Positions 16,171-24,256 of a DNA stretch of 35,389 bases are shown here, piece by piece (position 1 is the first letter of the stretch; each line of letters starts with the position of its first letter). The stretch covers positions 1 through 35,389 of the forward strand of contig CAMDKL010000055.1 in the NCBI GenBank assembly GCA_945900945.1. Reading direction: 5' to 3'. This DNA comes from Pirellula staleyi DSM 6068 (GTDB taxonomy: Bacteria; Planctomycetota; Planctomycetia; Pirellulales; Pirellulaceae). The notes below the pieces were generated by a model. The model did no database searches, was not told the origin of the DNA, and saw only the letters and a program-made list of their open reading frames with translations. Both the position numbers and the translations under genes were made by a program.

Positions 16171-17883
16171 ATGATTTCGCCTGTCCAAAACTTGACGGAT
16201 GGCAAAATCCCAACTGAAACCGAAACGGCCTATGGTAGGCAACCCAAACGGTTGCCTATCTCACTGTGGATTACCGTGAGTATTTTCGCCCTGGTGCCGT
16301 TGGCTAGATGGTTTCTTTTTGACACGGACCATCAACTTGCCAACATCGCAGGACTCGGTATCTCGTTCCTTGGTTGCATCGTCGCTTACGTGAGCGTTTG
16401 GATTCACTTTGCGAAGACGGCGACAAAAAAAATTATTTTTCTTTTCACGCCGATTGCGCTCGCAGCGATTGGATGGTCGCTCTTTGAGTTTGTTGGGTTT
16501 ACGGGCGAAACGCTACCCGTCTTTCGTTCAAAGTTTTGGTCCAGAAAGCCAACAATCGACGTTGATGCTGAATCGAACCGATCCAGCAGCGTTGTCATTC
16601 GAACGCGAGATTCGGTTTCTATCCCATTCGAATCGACTCAGTTTTTGGGCTCGGACCGCAATGGAATTATTCGAAATGATGAGTTCTCGGTCGCGTGGGA
16701 CCTGCAACTGCCTACGGTACTTTGGAAAATACCCATCGGTGCTGGCTGGTCGAGTTTCGCGATTCTTAGTGGTCTCGCTATTACACTTGAACAAATCGAT
16801 GACCAAGAGAGTTTGACTGCATTCGAACTAGCCTCTGGCAAAGTGGTATGGAGGCACAAATCGCCAGGAAGGCATACGCAAGCTTTTGGTGGCCTGGGGC
16901 CGCGATCGACACCAACCATCTATGGAGGAAAGGTACTCGCTCAGACGGCAATGGGGATCGTAGCCTGTGTCGAGCTGCAGACGGGGAAGCTCATTTGGCA
17001 ACAAGACCTACTGAAGCGTGCTGGTCTGGATCAAGAGACTTCCGAAAAAGCAATATCCTGGGGTCGAAGCGGCTCGCCGCTCGTTTTTGACAACCAAGTG
17101 GTCGTTCCTTTTGGAGGGAAATCCACCGATCGTTCCCTAAAATCGTTAATTGCATTTGATTTGGAAACCGGCAATGAGATTTGGTCCGGAGGGGATCAGC
17201 AAATCGCTTATTCCTCCCCTGTGCTCTTAGATCTTTGCGGCGTGAGGCAAATCGTCAGTGTCAACGAGGGTTCGGCAACCGGACACAACGCCATGAATGG
17301 CCAAGTGTTGTGGTCGACTCCTTGGCCGAGTAAATCCAACGGCGACGCATCTTCGTCGCAACCGGTGGCAGTAGATGACCGTCGATTGCTATTGGGAAAG
17401 GGCTATTCCGCCGGCTCCAAGTTGATCGAACTGGTTTACAGCGGCACGACTGAAATAAACGAATCGGATCCGACGTTTTGGAAAGCGGAGACCGTCTGGT
17501 CGAGCAATCGCGTTCTAAAGACAAAATTCACAAGCGCTACTGCGTTCGACGGCCTGCTCTATGGGCTAAGCGATGGAGTTCTCGAATGCATCGATCCGAA
17601 AGACGGGTCGCGAGTATGGCGAGGGAAACGCTACGGTCATGGACAGTCCATTATCGTCAATGGCCACATACTGTTGACAACCGAAGATGGCCGTGTCGTT
17701 CTTGTTCCCGCAACGGCCAATAGCCAAGGGCAAGCGATTGCGGAAATGTCGGTTTTAGAAGGGGTAACATGGAACGTACCTGCTGTCGCGGGGCCCTATC
17801 TTCTGGTGCGCAATGCGGAGTTTGCGGCTTGTCTCGTTTCAAAATATTATGCGGGGCATGATGCCGGATCCAGCTCCCAATAA
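16171..17883 (+). CDS. Membrane-anchored PQQ-type beta-propeller protein
   Basis: A 570-residue protein starting on the base after the protease stop, so translation is probably coupled. Three hydrophobic segments (about residues 29-47, 56-79 and 86-108) anchor it. The rest is a WD/PQQ-like propeller: LGSDRNGIIRNDEFSVAWDL, VLWKIPIGAGWSSFAIL, ALTAFELASGKVVWRHKSP-type blades, CVELQTGKLIWQQDLL, AFDLETGNEIWSGGDQ and CIDPKDGSRVWRGKRYGHGQ. No haem or dehydrogenase motif is seen, so a binding or scaffolding role is more likely than PQQ enzyme activity. Such PQQ-binding-like beta-propeller repeat proteins are abundant in planctomycetes. Its end overlaps the start of ruvC by about 26 bases. Confidence 0.85.
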   Translation: MISPVQNLTDGKIPTETETAYGRQPKRLPISLWITVSIFALVPLARWFLFDTDHQLANIAGLGISFLGCIVAYVSVWIHFAKTATKKIIFLFTPIALAAIGWSLFEFVGFTGETLPVFRSKFWSRKPTIDVDAESNRSSSVVIRTRDSVSIPFESTQFLGSDRNGIIRNDEFSVAWDLQLPTVLWKIPIGAGWSSFAILSGLAITLEQIDDQESLTAFELASGKVVWRHKSPGRHTQAFGGLGPRSTPTIYGGKVLAQTAMGIVACVELQTGKLIWQQDLLKRAGLDQETSEKAISWGRSGSPLVFDNQVVVPFGGKSTDRSLKSLIAFDLETGNEIWSGGDQQIAYSSPVLLDLCGVRQIVSVNEGSATGHNAMNGQVLWSTPWPSKSNGDASSSQPVAVDDRRLLLGKGYSAGSKLIELVYSGTTEINESDPTFWKAETVWSSNRVLKTKFTSATAFDGLLYGLSDGVLECIDPKDGSRVWRGKRYGHGQSIIVNGHILLTTEDGRVVLVPATANSQGQAIAEMSVLEGVTWNVPAVAGPYLLVRNAEFAACLVSKYYAGHDAGSSSQ

Positions 17884-18397
17884 AAGCCGAGTCATATTGG
17901 GTCTAGATCCTGGATTAGCCATTACCGGCTATGGAATCATTCGGAGTGGAGCAAAGATACAACTCATAGAAGCGGGCGTCATTCGAATTCGACGCGACCA
18001 GCCCTTGGCGGTACGACTCAAGGAGCTCTATGTCGGAATCATGGAAGTGTTCGAGAGTCTTCCGATCGAAGAAGTCGCAATCGAGCAGCTCTATTCGCAC
18101 TACGAACGTCCTCGAACCGCGATCCTAATGGGGCATGCACGGGGCGTATTATGTTTGGCGGCCGCCAATTCTGGAAAGTCGGTGCATTCGTATGCACCGA
18201 CCAAAGTGAAGAGCCTGCTAACCGGAAACGGTCGGGCCCCTAAGTCGCAAATGCAACTAGCCATCCAACAGCAGTTGATGCTAAAAGAATTGCCGGATCC
18301 ACCGGACGTTGCCGACGCACTTGCGATTGCGTTGTGCCACCATTTTGCAACAGGTCCTATCGCTGAACTACTCAAGAAATCCAGGAAATCACTTTGA
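17858..18397 (+). CDS. ruvC: Holliday junction resolvase RuvC
   Basis: A 179-residue endonuclease that cuts Holliday junctions in recombinational repair, acting with RuvAB. The acidic catalytic residues are Asp17 (ILGLDPGLAITGYG), Glu76 (VAIEQLY), Asp150 and Asp153 (DPPDVADALAIALCH), with spacing close to that of E. coli RuvC. The start is chosen at the ATG-ATG pair at 17858/17861; in-frame starts further upstream lie deep in the preceding gene. It overlaps both neighbours, the PQQ-repeat gene upstream and ruvA downstream (TTGA), so the three are surely one transcript. ruvB is not in the window. Confidence 0.95.
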   Translation: MMPDPAPNKSRVILGLDPGLAITGYGIIRSGAKIQLIEAGVIRIRRDQPLAVRLKELYVGIMEVFESLPIEEVAIEQLYSHYERPRTAILMGHARGVLCLAAANSGKSVHSYAPTKVKSLLTGNGRAPKSQMQLAIQQQLMLKELPDPPDVADALAIALCHHFATGPIAELLKKSRKSL

Positions 18398-19026
18398 TCA
18401 CCAAAGTCACGGGACAGCTGCTAACACTCGCCGATGATTGTGCGACGTTGAACATTCCGCCTTTCGAATACGAGGTTGCGATTCCCGAGTACACGCGGCG
18501 GCATCTGCAGGCGGAACTCGGTAAAAGCATTTCGTTGCATACCATTCACTACATTGATGGCAACGCAGCTCAAGGCGGTCGATTGATGCCCAAGCTGGTC
18601 GGTTTCCTTACTACGATTGAACGCGATTTTTTCGAATTGTTTTGTTCCGTCGATGGTGTTGGCGTAAAGAAAGCCTTGCGAGCTATGGTTCGACCCGTTC
18701 AAGACACCGCCATCATGATCGAACAACAAGATGCCAAAGGGCTCTCGACGTTGCCCGGAGTAGGGCCGGCAACTGCCGAAAAGATTATCGCAACACTCCG
18801 TCGCAAGATGCCAAGATTCGCTCTGCTTGTTCGTCGCGAAATGCCGGGTGCTGAGGTCCAGAAGCCGGGCGTAGTTGACGAAACATTTCAGGCTTTGTTG
18901 GTGCTGGGCCACAACGAAGCGGATGCTCGTCGGTTGATCGAACAGGCGCTCGTCGGTTCGAAAAAGTTCAAGGACACGGAAACGATGATCCAAGCCATCT
19001 ACCAACGGCAAGCATCGGGCGGTTAG
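18394..19026 (+). CDS. ruvA: Holliday junction branch-migration protein RuvA
   Basis: A 210-residue DNA-binding subunit of the RuvAB branch-migration motor. The N-terminal OB-fold domain is [20 protein letters not shown] to about residue 65. The helix-hairpin-helix domain has [20 protein letters not shown] and [19 protein letters not shown]. Domain III, which contacts RuvB, is [20 protein letters not shown]. The start is a TTG overlapping the ruvC stop (TTGA), backed by AGGA eight bases upstream at 18383. Size is close to E. coli RuvA (203). Confidence 0.95.
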   Translation: MITKVTGQLLTLADDCATLNIPPFEYEVAIPEYTRRHLQAELGKSISLHTIHYIDGNAAQGGRLMPKLVGFLTTIERDFFELFCSVDGVGVKKALRAMVRPVQDTAIMIEQQDAKGLSTLPGVGPATAEKIIATLRRKMPRFALLVRREMPGAEVQKPGVVDETFQALLVLGHNEADARRLIEQALVGSKKFKDTETMIQAIYQRQASGG

Positions 19027-19360
19027 TAGCCCATGGTGCTTATTTTACTGAGCCGCAGGCGACCGACGCTGTCTATTTCGATCCGACACACCCGATGAAT
19101 TTCGGCTGCCCACATTGCCTGCTCGGCTATCCCTAACATGGTTGTGTCCCCCCAGAGCCTTGTTCTGCTTGACCGTGCGCGTTCAAGTAGAGCATACCGA
19201 AGGTAAAAAGAGAATGATTTTCCGAGCCTATGCCTCCCAAGTCTGCCCCCGCGCGAAGCCACCTGACATTCGCGTGGGGAAATAGCTGCTAACGCGGCGC
19301 AAGCGGCGTTAGGTTACAATCGGAGCATCGAATCAATTGGCAAAATACAGGATAGGAATC
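19027..19360. other. Intergenic stretch with a palindromic repeat
   Basis: No supported gene lies in these 334 bases; the minus-strand frame at 19023-19262 has an implausible Arg/Ser-rich translation. At 19289-19312 there is an inverted repeat, CTAACGC / GCGTTAG, with a GC-rich spacer, resembling the larger palindrome at 11886-11944. Confidence 0.6.
19289..19312. repeat. CTAACGC-type palindrome
   Basis: Seven-base perfect arms CTAACGC (19289-19295) and GCGTTAG (19306-19312) around GGCGCAAGCG. It sits about 50 bases ahead of the DUF433 gene and could be a dispersed planctomycete repeat or a stem in the ruvA transcript tail. Confidence 0.65.
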
Positions 19361-19591
19361 ATGACTGCTTTAGACCGAATAACGATTGACCCAACCAAAA
19401 TGAATGGTCAACCATGCATTCGAGGGATGCGATTGACGGTTCGTCGCGTACTTGAAGCACTTGCCCTCTATCCTGATCGTCTTCAGTTGGCAAAAGAATA
19501 CCCCGAGCTTGAAGAAGAAGATATTCGCCAGTCGTTGGCCTACGCGGCTGCTCATCTGGATGACAAGGTCTTCGAACTTCACAGCGTCTAA
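19361..19591 (+). CDS. DUF433-family antitoxin
   Basis: A 76-residue protein, MTALDRITIDPTKMNGQPCI followed by RGMRLTVRRVLEAL and LAKEYPELEEEDIRQSLAYA. This is the standard DUF433 signature (I-x-x-DP-x-x-x-G-x-P-x-I-x-G-x-R-x-x-V). The domain is winged-helix-like and is usually the antitoxin next to a PIN-like DUF5615 toxin; it should neutralise the toxin and repress the pair. ATG 19361 is preferred over a TTG at 19337 because the family begins here and AGGA precedes it. Its stop codon overlaps the toxin ATG by one base (TAATG). Confidence 0.88.
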   Translation: MTALDRITIDPTKMNGQPCIRGMRLTVRRVLEALALYPDRLQLAKEYPELEEEDIRQSLAYAAAHLDDKVFELHSV

Positions 19592-19962
19592 TGAAATACT
19601 TACTAGACCAAGGCTTAGCACGTTCGACAGTCGACCATCTTCGCGAGATGGGCATCGAATCGGAACACGTTGGCACTCTTTGAATGGCGGCAGCCAGCGA
19701 TAGCGAAATCTTGGAAGAAGGTCGCACGCGTGGTTGGGTGGTTGTAACGCTCGACGCGGACTTCCATGCGTTACTAGCACGATCAGAAGCATCTAATCCT
19801 TCGGTGATTCGAATTCGAATCGAGGGGATGAAAGGCGATCGAGTGGCAAGCATTATCACCCTAGTTCAAGAGTCAGCGGCAATCGATTTAGCGGAAGGCG
19901 CAGCCGTCACCGTAACCGAACGACGGATCGCGATACGTCGCCTTCCTCTGAGTGCCAAATAG
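19591..19962 (+). pseudogene. DUF5615 PIN-like toxin gene interrupted by an in-frame TGA
   Basis: From ATG 19591 the frame reads MKYLLDQGLARSTVDHLREMG and goes on to SEHVGTL, then TGA at 19681-19683, then MAAASDSEILEEGRTRGWVVVTLDADFHALL and on to RRLPLSAK. The two parts join into a full 123-residue DUF5615 protein. The family normally has Gly at the stop position (HVGEIG..SD.EIL), so GGA to TGA by one G-to-T change explains the lesion. The acidic sites Asp6 and those of TLDADF survive. An ATG directly follows the TGA, so a 92-residue C-terminal fragment could be made by restart, but it would lack the first catalytic Asp. Read-through or a base error are alternatives. Confidence 0.82.
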
Positions 19963-19964
19963 CC

Positions 19965-20374
19965 ATGGACCGAGCAGCTAAAAAATTTTATTAGCTTTGG
20001 GCGTCATCGCTTCGATGGTCGTATTCGTATCGACGTTGGTACTTGGTTCGGCAGCTAAGTGCATCGAACGAAACGCCAATACTGACTACGACCGCAACAC
20101 ATTTAGCCCTAAAAAGTCGCGCCGAGGTTTTTTTAGGTGTTAGCCCAAAAAACGTCGCGGTCCATTGGCACTTGGTCTTGCGTCCACTAATCGATGGGGA
20201 AATGGGCTCGGTCTGGCACAGTTATTAGCGGCAGACGATGTCACCATGACAAGCGGCAAGCAGCCGATGCGACCGGCAATCGATCCCGATAACCCATACC
20301 GACCGCGAGCCCCACTGGGAATATTGCAAAACCGTTTAGGGAGTTCAAGCCACGCAGCCAGTGCGGCAAGATGA
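19965..20374 (+). pseudogene. Possible decayed gene for a small secreted protein
   Basis: An ATG at 19965 starts MDRAAKK and then hits TAG after a run of six A. Adding one A to the run would continue as ILLALGVIASMVVFVSTLVL plus GSAAKCIERN, a good signal peptide followed by a Cys. That second frame then meets TAG at 20141-20143 and goes on in the same frame to TGA at 20372-20374 with coding-like text (LAADDVTMTSGKQPMRPAID, PDNPYRPRAPLG). This fits a gene with one frameshift and one nonsense change. The family is not recognised, and the reconstruction is an inference from reading frames only. Confidence 0.4.
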
Positions 20375-20748
20375 CCTCCGAACTGCTACCAAGTTTGATC
20401 GCATGCCATTTTCTTCAAAAAACGGTACACGTCGAGATCACAATCCCGATACCTTTACAAGGGATTGGAACGTAGGCTGACCAACGTTCACGGACATGTT
20501 ATTAAAGATGTGCTTGCAGGAGCAGAATGCTAATGCATAGGGGACCGCGCTGTGCAAAACCCATCACCATCGTCGTCTCGAGCGTATTCCTTACTATTGC
20601 CGTGGTTCAGACGAAACACCGGATGAGCCTATTTTTTGTTAAAAAAAATTGCGATTGCCTCTTGCAACTATTGCTTTTAGTCCTTCGAGTCCGCCACAAT
20701 CATTTGTTCGAAGTTGTGAGGTCCGGATTTTCCTTACGAAAGTGCAAT
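20375..20748. other. Intergenic region upstream of the lipoprotein/DUF1559 pair
   Basis: No supported gene. An in-frame extension of the lipoprotein back to 20527 has no plausible protein features. AACGTAGGCTGACCAACG at about 20470 resembles a damaged REP half. The AT-rich TTTTTTGTTAAAAAAAATTG at 20632-20651 could hold promoter elements, but no convincing -35/-10 pair is assigned. Confidence 0.4.
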
Positions 20749-21231
20749 ATGTCATCACATGAATTTGCTCAGTCATCGGTTGTCCCTTTCCGACGGTTGT
20801 GGACCGTCGGCTGCTCGGGCTTTCTTTTGTTACTTTGTTTAGATTGTTTGGGATGTGGATCGTCCGATCCATTAAACCGAAAAGCAGTCGCAGGTAAAGT
20901 CACTGTTGACGGTGTTGCTGTTCCGAACGGTTCAGTCAGTTTCGAGCCTCTCAGTACAGGCGGCGTAGGAAGTGGGGCGGTCATTTCGTCCGGGAAGTAT
21001 TCCATCAGCAAAGCAGATGGACTCCCGGCAGGTAAGTATCTGGTGAGAATCACTGGCGACGATGGAGCGAACTTCGCTGTTTCAGCCGGAAAGATGCCGG
21101 GCGATGAGATCATGCCGCCTAAAAAGGAACTCGTTCCAGCAAGCTGGAATTCCAATAGCAAAGAAGAGATTGAAGTCAAACAGGACGGTCCCGCCACGTT
21201 TGATTTCGCAATTGACACGAAGAAGAAGTGA
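20749..21231 (+). CDS. Small lipoprotein with carboxypeptidase-regulatory-like fold
   Basis: A 160-residue protein from ATG 20749. MSSHEFAQSSVVPFRRLWTV is followed by a hydrophobic core and LDCLGCGSSDP, a lipobox-like LGC. The mature domain, VAGKVTVDGVAVPNGSVSFE, then GKYSISKADGLPAGKYLVRI, has the strand pattern of transthyretin-like/carboxypeptidase regulatory domains. In planctomycetes proteins of this kind very often sit next to DUF1559 genes, as here (59 bases upstream), so the pair is probably co-expressed. Function is not known. Confidence 0.82.
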   Translation: MSSHEFAQSSVVPFRRLWTVGCSGFLLLLCLDCLGCGSSDPLNRKAVAGKVTVDGVAVPNGSVSFEPLSTGGVGSGAVISSGKYSISKADGLPAGKYLVRITGDDGANFAVSAGKMPGDEIMPPKKELVPASWNSNSKEEIEVKQDGPATFDFAIDTKKK

Positions 21232-21290
21232 CCCTGGCAATGTTGTCCAAATTCATAAGTTTTTTTTCTTAGTTTTTTTGGAGTACTTCG

Positions 21291-22322
21291 ATGAAACGTA
21301 TCAGATTAGGTTTTACATTGGTTGAGTTGCTGGTGGTGATCGCCATCATTGGCATCTTGGTTGGATTACTTTTGCCCGCCGTGCAAGCAGCGCGAGAAGC
21401 CGCGAGGCGAATGCAGTGCTCCAACAATTTGAAGCAAATTGGTTTGGCTGTGCACAACTACATGTCGGCTTCACAAGAATCGCTACCCATCGGAAGCTGG
21501 CACGGGGTTCACGGTACTTGGCTTGTTGAACTGCTTCCGTACATCGAGCAATCAGCCATGTTTAGTTTGTACGTTAATTCCGGTGGCGTGCAAACATTTC
21601 GAACAGGAGGTATTCGATATGGCGATGTGATAAACCAAGTCGTTACCAAGAAGCAAATGCCCGCTTACTCATGTCCGAGCGATCAAGTCACGGCATCCCC
21701 AAACATTGTCAGCGGTATAACTTTTCACAACTACGTTGCGAACTATGGCAATACAACACGAGGGCGTCTTTCTCCCTATGGTGTGACTAGCACAGGTGCA
21801 GCCAATATCTATGGTGGTGCTCCATTTATCGAATACATCAATGCCAACACCGGAAATTGGGCCAATTACTACAGTTGGATTCATACGGATCTAAACAAAC
21901 TTAAGTTCAAATCAAAGCTTGCCGAGATTACGGATGGAACCTCGAATACCCTTCTTTTTTCGGAATGCCTTCAAGGTCAAGGTGGTGACTTGAGTGGATT
22001 TGCATGGTGGGGTGGCGGCGCACACTTTGAAACCTACCTATCACCCAATACCTCCCAACCCGATGTGGTCGAACAAAGCTGCGCAACGGGAACGGCAAGA
22101 ATTCCAACGAATCCGCCTTGCATCGTTCGAGCTGCCGCAACTGGCAACATCGTAGGGCCGAACAACGCCGAAACACACGCTGCAAGAAGTCGCCACACCG
22201 GCGGAGTTCAATGCACAATGGCGGATGGGTCGGTTCGATTCATTTCAAATTCCGTCGCGCTCGATATTTGGAGAGCATCGGGCTCCTCGGCTGGAGGCGA
22301 AGTGGTGGCCCTCGACAATTAA
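21291..22322 (+). CDS. DUF1559 protein with prepilin-type N-terminus
   Basis: A 343-residue protein. MKRIRLGFTLVELLVVIAII is a type IV prepilin-like leader with processing expected between Gly7 and Phe8 and Glu12 at the +5 position. It runs into the planctomycete DUF1559 start, PAVQAAREAARRMQCSNNLK and QIGLAVHNY. The C-terminus has RHTGGVQCTMADGSVRFIS, the family's H-x9-DG-type motif. Cysteines in the middle (YSCPSDQ, VVEQSCATG, PPCIVRA) may pair outside the cytoplasm. DUF1559 genes occur in very large paralogous sets in planctomycetes; a pseudopilin-like or secretion-linked surface role is suspected but not proven. A TTGGAG ribosome-binding site precedes the ATG. Confidence 0.95.
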   Translation: MKRIRLGFTLVELLVVIAIIGILVGLLLPAVQAAREAARRMQCSNNLKQIGLAVHNYMSASQESLPIGSWHGVHGTWLVELLPYIEQSAMFSLYVNSGGVQTFRTGGIRYGDVINQVVTKKQMPAYSCPSDQVTASPNIVSGITFHNYVANYGNTTRGRLSPYGVTSTGAANIYGGAPFIEYINANTGNWANYYSWIHTDLNKLKFKSKLAEITDGTSNTLLFSECLQGQGGDLSGFAWWGGGAHFETYLSPNTSQPDVVEQSCATGTARIPTNPPCIVRAAATGNIVGPNNAETHAARSRHTGGVQCTMADGSVRFISNSVALDIWRASGSSAGGEVVALDN

Positions 22323-22330
22323 TTCGTCAT

Positions 22331-22359
22331 ATCAGTGCGTCGCCTAGCGCCGCACTGAT
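22331..22359 (+). terminator. Hairpin after the DUF1559 gene
   Basis: A perfect 9-bp stem, ATCAGTGCG / CGCACTGAT, with an 11-base loop, begins nine bases after the DUF1559 stop. The U-tract after it is poor (TCACCTTT), so it may stabilise the 3' end rather than act as a strong intrinsic terminator. Confidence 0.6.
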
Positions 22360-22386
22360 TCACCTTTGCTCTAGGCTAGTATGTTC

Positions 22387-22425
22387 TAGCCCGTTGGGCT
22401 AAAAATCTAGTAACCGTTGGGCTAA
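22387..22425. repeat. CCGTTGGGCTAA direct repeat with palindrome
   Basis: TAGCCC-GTT-GGGCTA (22387-22401) is a perfect palindrome. Its right half, CCGTTGGGCTAA, recurs at 22414-22425. A related GAACGGTTAGCG lies at about 22453. This is a short dispersed-repeat cluster between the DUF1559 gene and the converging membrane-protein gene. Confidence 0.65.
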
Positions 22426-22467
22426 CGATCGCGATGATGTATTTCACCCCGAACGGTTAGCGTTGAT

Positions 22468-23196
22468 TCAATCCGCAACTTCGGTTTCAATTGGTGGCGT
22501 TTTCGAAGGTTGAGGCGTACGAATCTGCGTCACCATGAAAAATATTGTTGCAAACGGAATTGCAATCCAAAGTATTAATGCAACGAAGCCTTTCGGAATG
22601 AGATTCGATGACTCTTGAGTCGTTACGAAAAGCCCGACGATAATGGGGAACAGGAATCCAGCAAGGCCGCCCGCTAAGATCCCTTTAATCGCATTCGATA
22701 AAATCGAGTTCATGCTTCTTGATGTGATCGTGAAAATGAGTCCTATTCCTCCTCCAAGCAGTCCAAATGCAAGCGCCTGTGACGCACCGACGGTTGTAGC
22801 AGAAGGAATCGAACCACGCGGTACGATGAGCGGCTGAGCAATAATGGCCAAAAAGCCGGTAGTCGCTCCCCATATTGCACCCAGGACTAATCCACACAGA
22901 ACTCGTAAGGCCAAGCTGCAACAAGGCCGCCCTACTAAAGAAAGGCAGCCAGCAAGAAGACTTCCTGCAATCGAAAAAACAACCATTGCGTTGGATGCGT
23001 TTACTTGTCGATTTAACGCTTCGAATTGGAGACGCTTCTCATTCGACGCGCCCATCTCCAAATTGAAATCGCGTGGTAAGTGGAAGAACGGGTGTTTCGC
23101 ATGGACTAAAACACTGAGTGCAAATACGCTGGCTGTAATTAGAAGGAGTCCAAACCATAGATTCATTCTGTTTGGTTTCGCGTTATCATTTAGCAT
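22468..23196 (-). CDS. Multi-pass membrane protein of unknown function
   Basis: A 242-residue protein with about six hydrophobic segments: residues 12-32, 70-88, 97-120, 138-158, 166-190 and 203-222. One soluble loop (PFFHLPRDFNLEMGASNEKR, about 36-68) separates the first two. Glycine-rich segments such as GLVLGAIWGATTGFLAII and ALAFGLLGGGIGLIF suggest tightly packed helices. I do not recognise the family and no catalytic motif is visible. Start could be ATG 23196 or the ATG ten codons later (MNLWFG). It converges on DUF1559. Confidence 0.7.
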   Translation of the reverse strand: MLNDNAKPNRMNLWFGLLLITASVFALSVLVHAKHPFFHLPRDFNLEMGASNEKRLQFEALNRQVNASNAMVVFSIAGSLLAGCLSLVGRPCCSLALRVLCGLVLGAIWGATTGFLAIIAQPLIVPRGSIPSATTVGASQALAFGLLGGGIGLIFTITSRSMNSILSNAIKGILAGGLAGFLFPIIVGLFVTTQESSNLIPKGFVALILWIAIPFATIFFMVTQIRTPQPSKTPPIETEVAD

Positions 23197-23632
23197 GGGT
23201 GCTTCCTCTATCTGCTTTCAGCCAACTTCAAGTTTCAGCCAACTTCCAAGACGGTTATCCGAAACGGGTCGTGTACGCAAGCCGTTCCACATCTCATCAT
23301 TGTATACGGAATTCCTTGGAATTCCTTGGTGCCATCCATTCCTTGGCACAATTCCTTGGCAGATTCCATGGGGCCATCCATTTATCATTGCACCCGACTC
23401 GTACACGGATTCCATGGGGCCATCCATTTATTATTGCACCCGACTCGTACACGATCCTGTAGATGGATGGCTCCAAAATCGGTACGGCCCCAAGATCGGT
23501 AGTAGATGGATGGCCCCAAGATCGCCCAAGATCGCCAAGCTACATTGATGGCAACTGGCGGAAGTAGTTAGCTAGAAAGACTCGCATAAGGTGGCCGTTC
23601 GAGCTAGAATGGGGGGTGAAGGAACGACTCAT
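23197..23632. other. Tandem-repeat-rich intergenic region
   Basis: This 436-base gap holds no supported gene but is dense in repeats. AATTCCTTGG-type units occur four times at 23310-23359, a 46-bp tandem duplication covers 23362-23453, and AGATGGATGGCYCCAARATCG occurs twice at 23461-23520. GGGGCCATCCAT in the 46-mers is the reverse complement of ATGGATGGCCCC at about 23505, so forward and inverted copies of one core motif are present. Confidence 0.8.
23362..23453. repeat. 46-bp tandem duplication
   Basis: Copies at 23362-23407 and 23408-23453, directly abutting, starting GATTCCATGGGGCCATCC and ending CGACTCGTACACG. They differ at a single base (TCATT against TTATT). Such near-perfect tandem repeats change copy number easily. 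Confidence 0.92.
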
Positions 23633-24205
23633 ATGACCACCACGCAAAGGGTTTATGCAATGCTCGGCAACGAGTCACTTTGGGAAGTCGCGTCGCGTTG
23701 CCACGATCTGTTCCATCGATCGAACATCGCTTACTCGATTTGTGGCGGCGTTGCCGTCTGCCTGCACGGTTACCAGCGAAATACAACCGATATTGATTTG
23801 ATCATTTGCCAGGCAGACTCCTTCAATGTCAAGGAGTTGCTTCTGGCGGAAGGCTTTCATTGGGACCAGGAAATCAAAGAATTCAGAAGCCAAAGTGGAA
23901 TCGCAGTCCAGTTTTTGATTGCTGGCGAGAAAGCTGGAAAAGGTTCAGAGGTGGTTGTACCAGAGCCGGTCGGCGAATTGAATGTCGAACAGCGAGAAGG
24001 ACTTTCGGTTGTGCGATTGTCGCGATTGATTGAGATGAAACTAGCCAGCGGCCTCGGGAATCTTCGACGGACGCACAAAGACTTTGCCGATGTGGTCGAG
24101 TTGATCGTGAATCGAAATCTTGACGGTTCTTTTTCACGTTGCTTGCACAAATCGCTACGCGACACTTTTAGGGAGTTAGTACGAAGCGCGAGATCGGATA
24201 GCTAG
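23633..24205 (+). CDS. Nucleotidyltransferase-fold protein
   Basis: A 190-residue protein from ATG 23633, with GAAGGA about nine bases upstream. IAYSICGGVAVCLHGYQR then NTTDIDLII is the GG...(R)xTxDIDL core of nucleotidyltransferase-fold proteins, with Asp residues placed to bind metal. Later segments LSRLIEMKLASGLGNLRRTH and KDFADVVELI match the helical part found in AbiEii/DUF1814-like and kanamycin-nucleotidyltransferase-like families. AbiEii proteins are toxins, but no AbiEi antitoxin gene is adjacent, so the role stays open: orphan toxin, tRNA-modifying enzyme or housekeeping factor. Confidence 0.75.
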   Translation: MTTTQRVYAMLGNESLWEVASRCHDLFHRSNIAYSICGGVAVCLHGYQRNTTDIDLIICQADSFNVKELLLAEGFHWDQEIKEFRSQSGIAVQFLIAGEKAGKGSEVVVPEPVGELNVEQREGLSVVRLSRLIEMKLASGLGNLRRTHKDFADVVELIVNRNLDGSFSRCLHKSLRDTFRELVRSARSDS

Positions 24206-24256
24206 TGTAGACCCCTGTGATTTCCCTAAACTATTCTTCCTATAGAAAGCAAATTC

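Noticed and set aside
20527-20748. N-terminal extension of the lipoprotein by 74 codons
   Set aside because: It would bury the signal peptide and lipobox; the ATG at 20749 gives a normal exported protein.
23310-23520. CRISPR array
   Set aside because: Repeats are tandem or of unequal length without unique spacers of constant size, and no cas gene is present.
23633-24205. AbiE toxin-antitoxin pair
   Set aside because: The nucleotidyltransferase-like gene has no AbiEi-like partner on either side, so only the fold is claimed.
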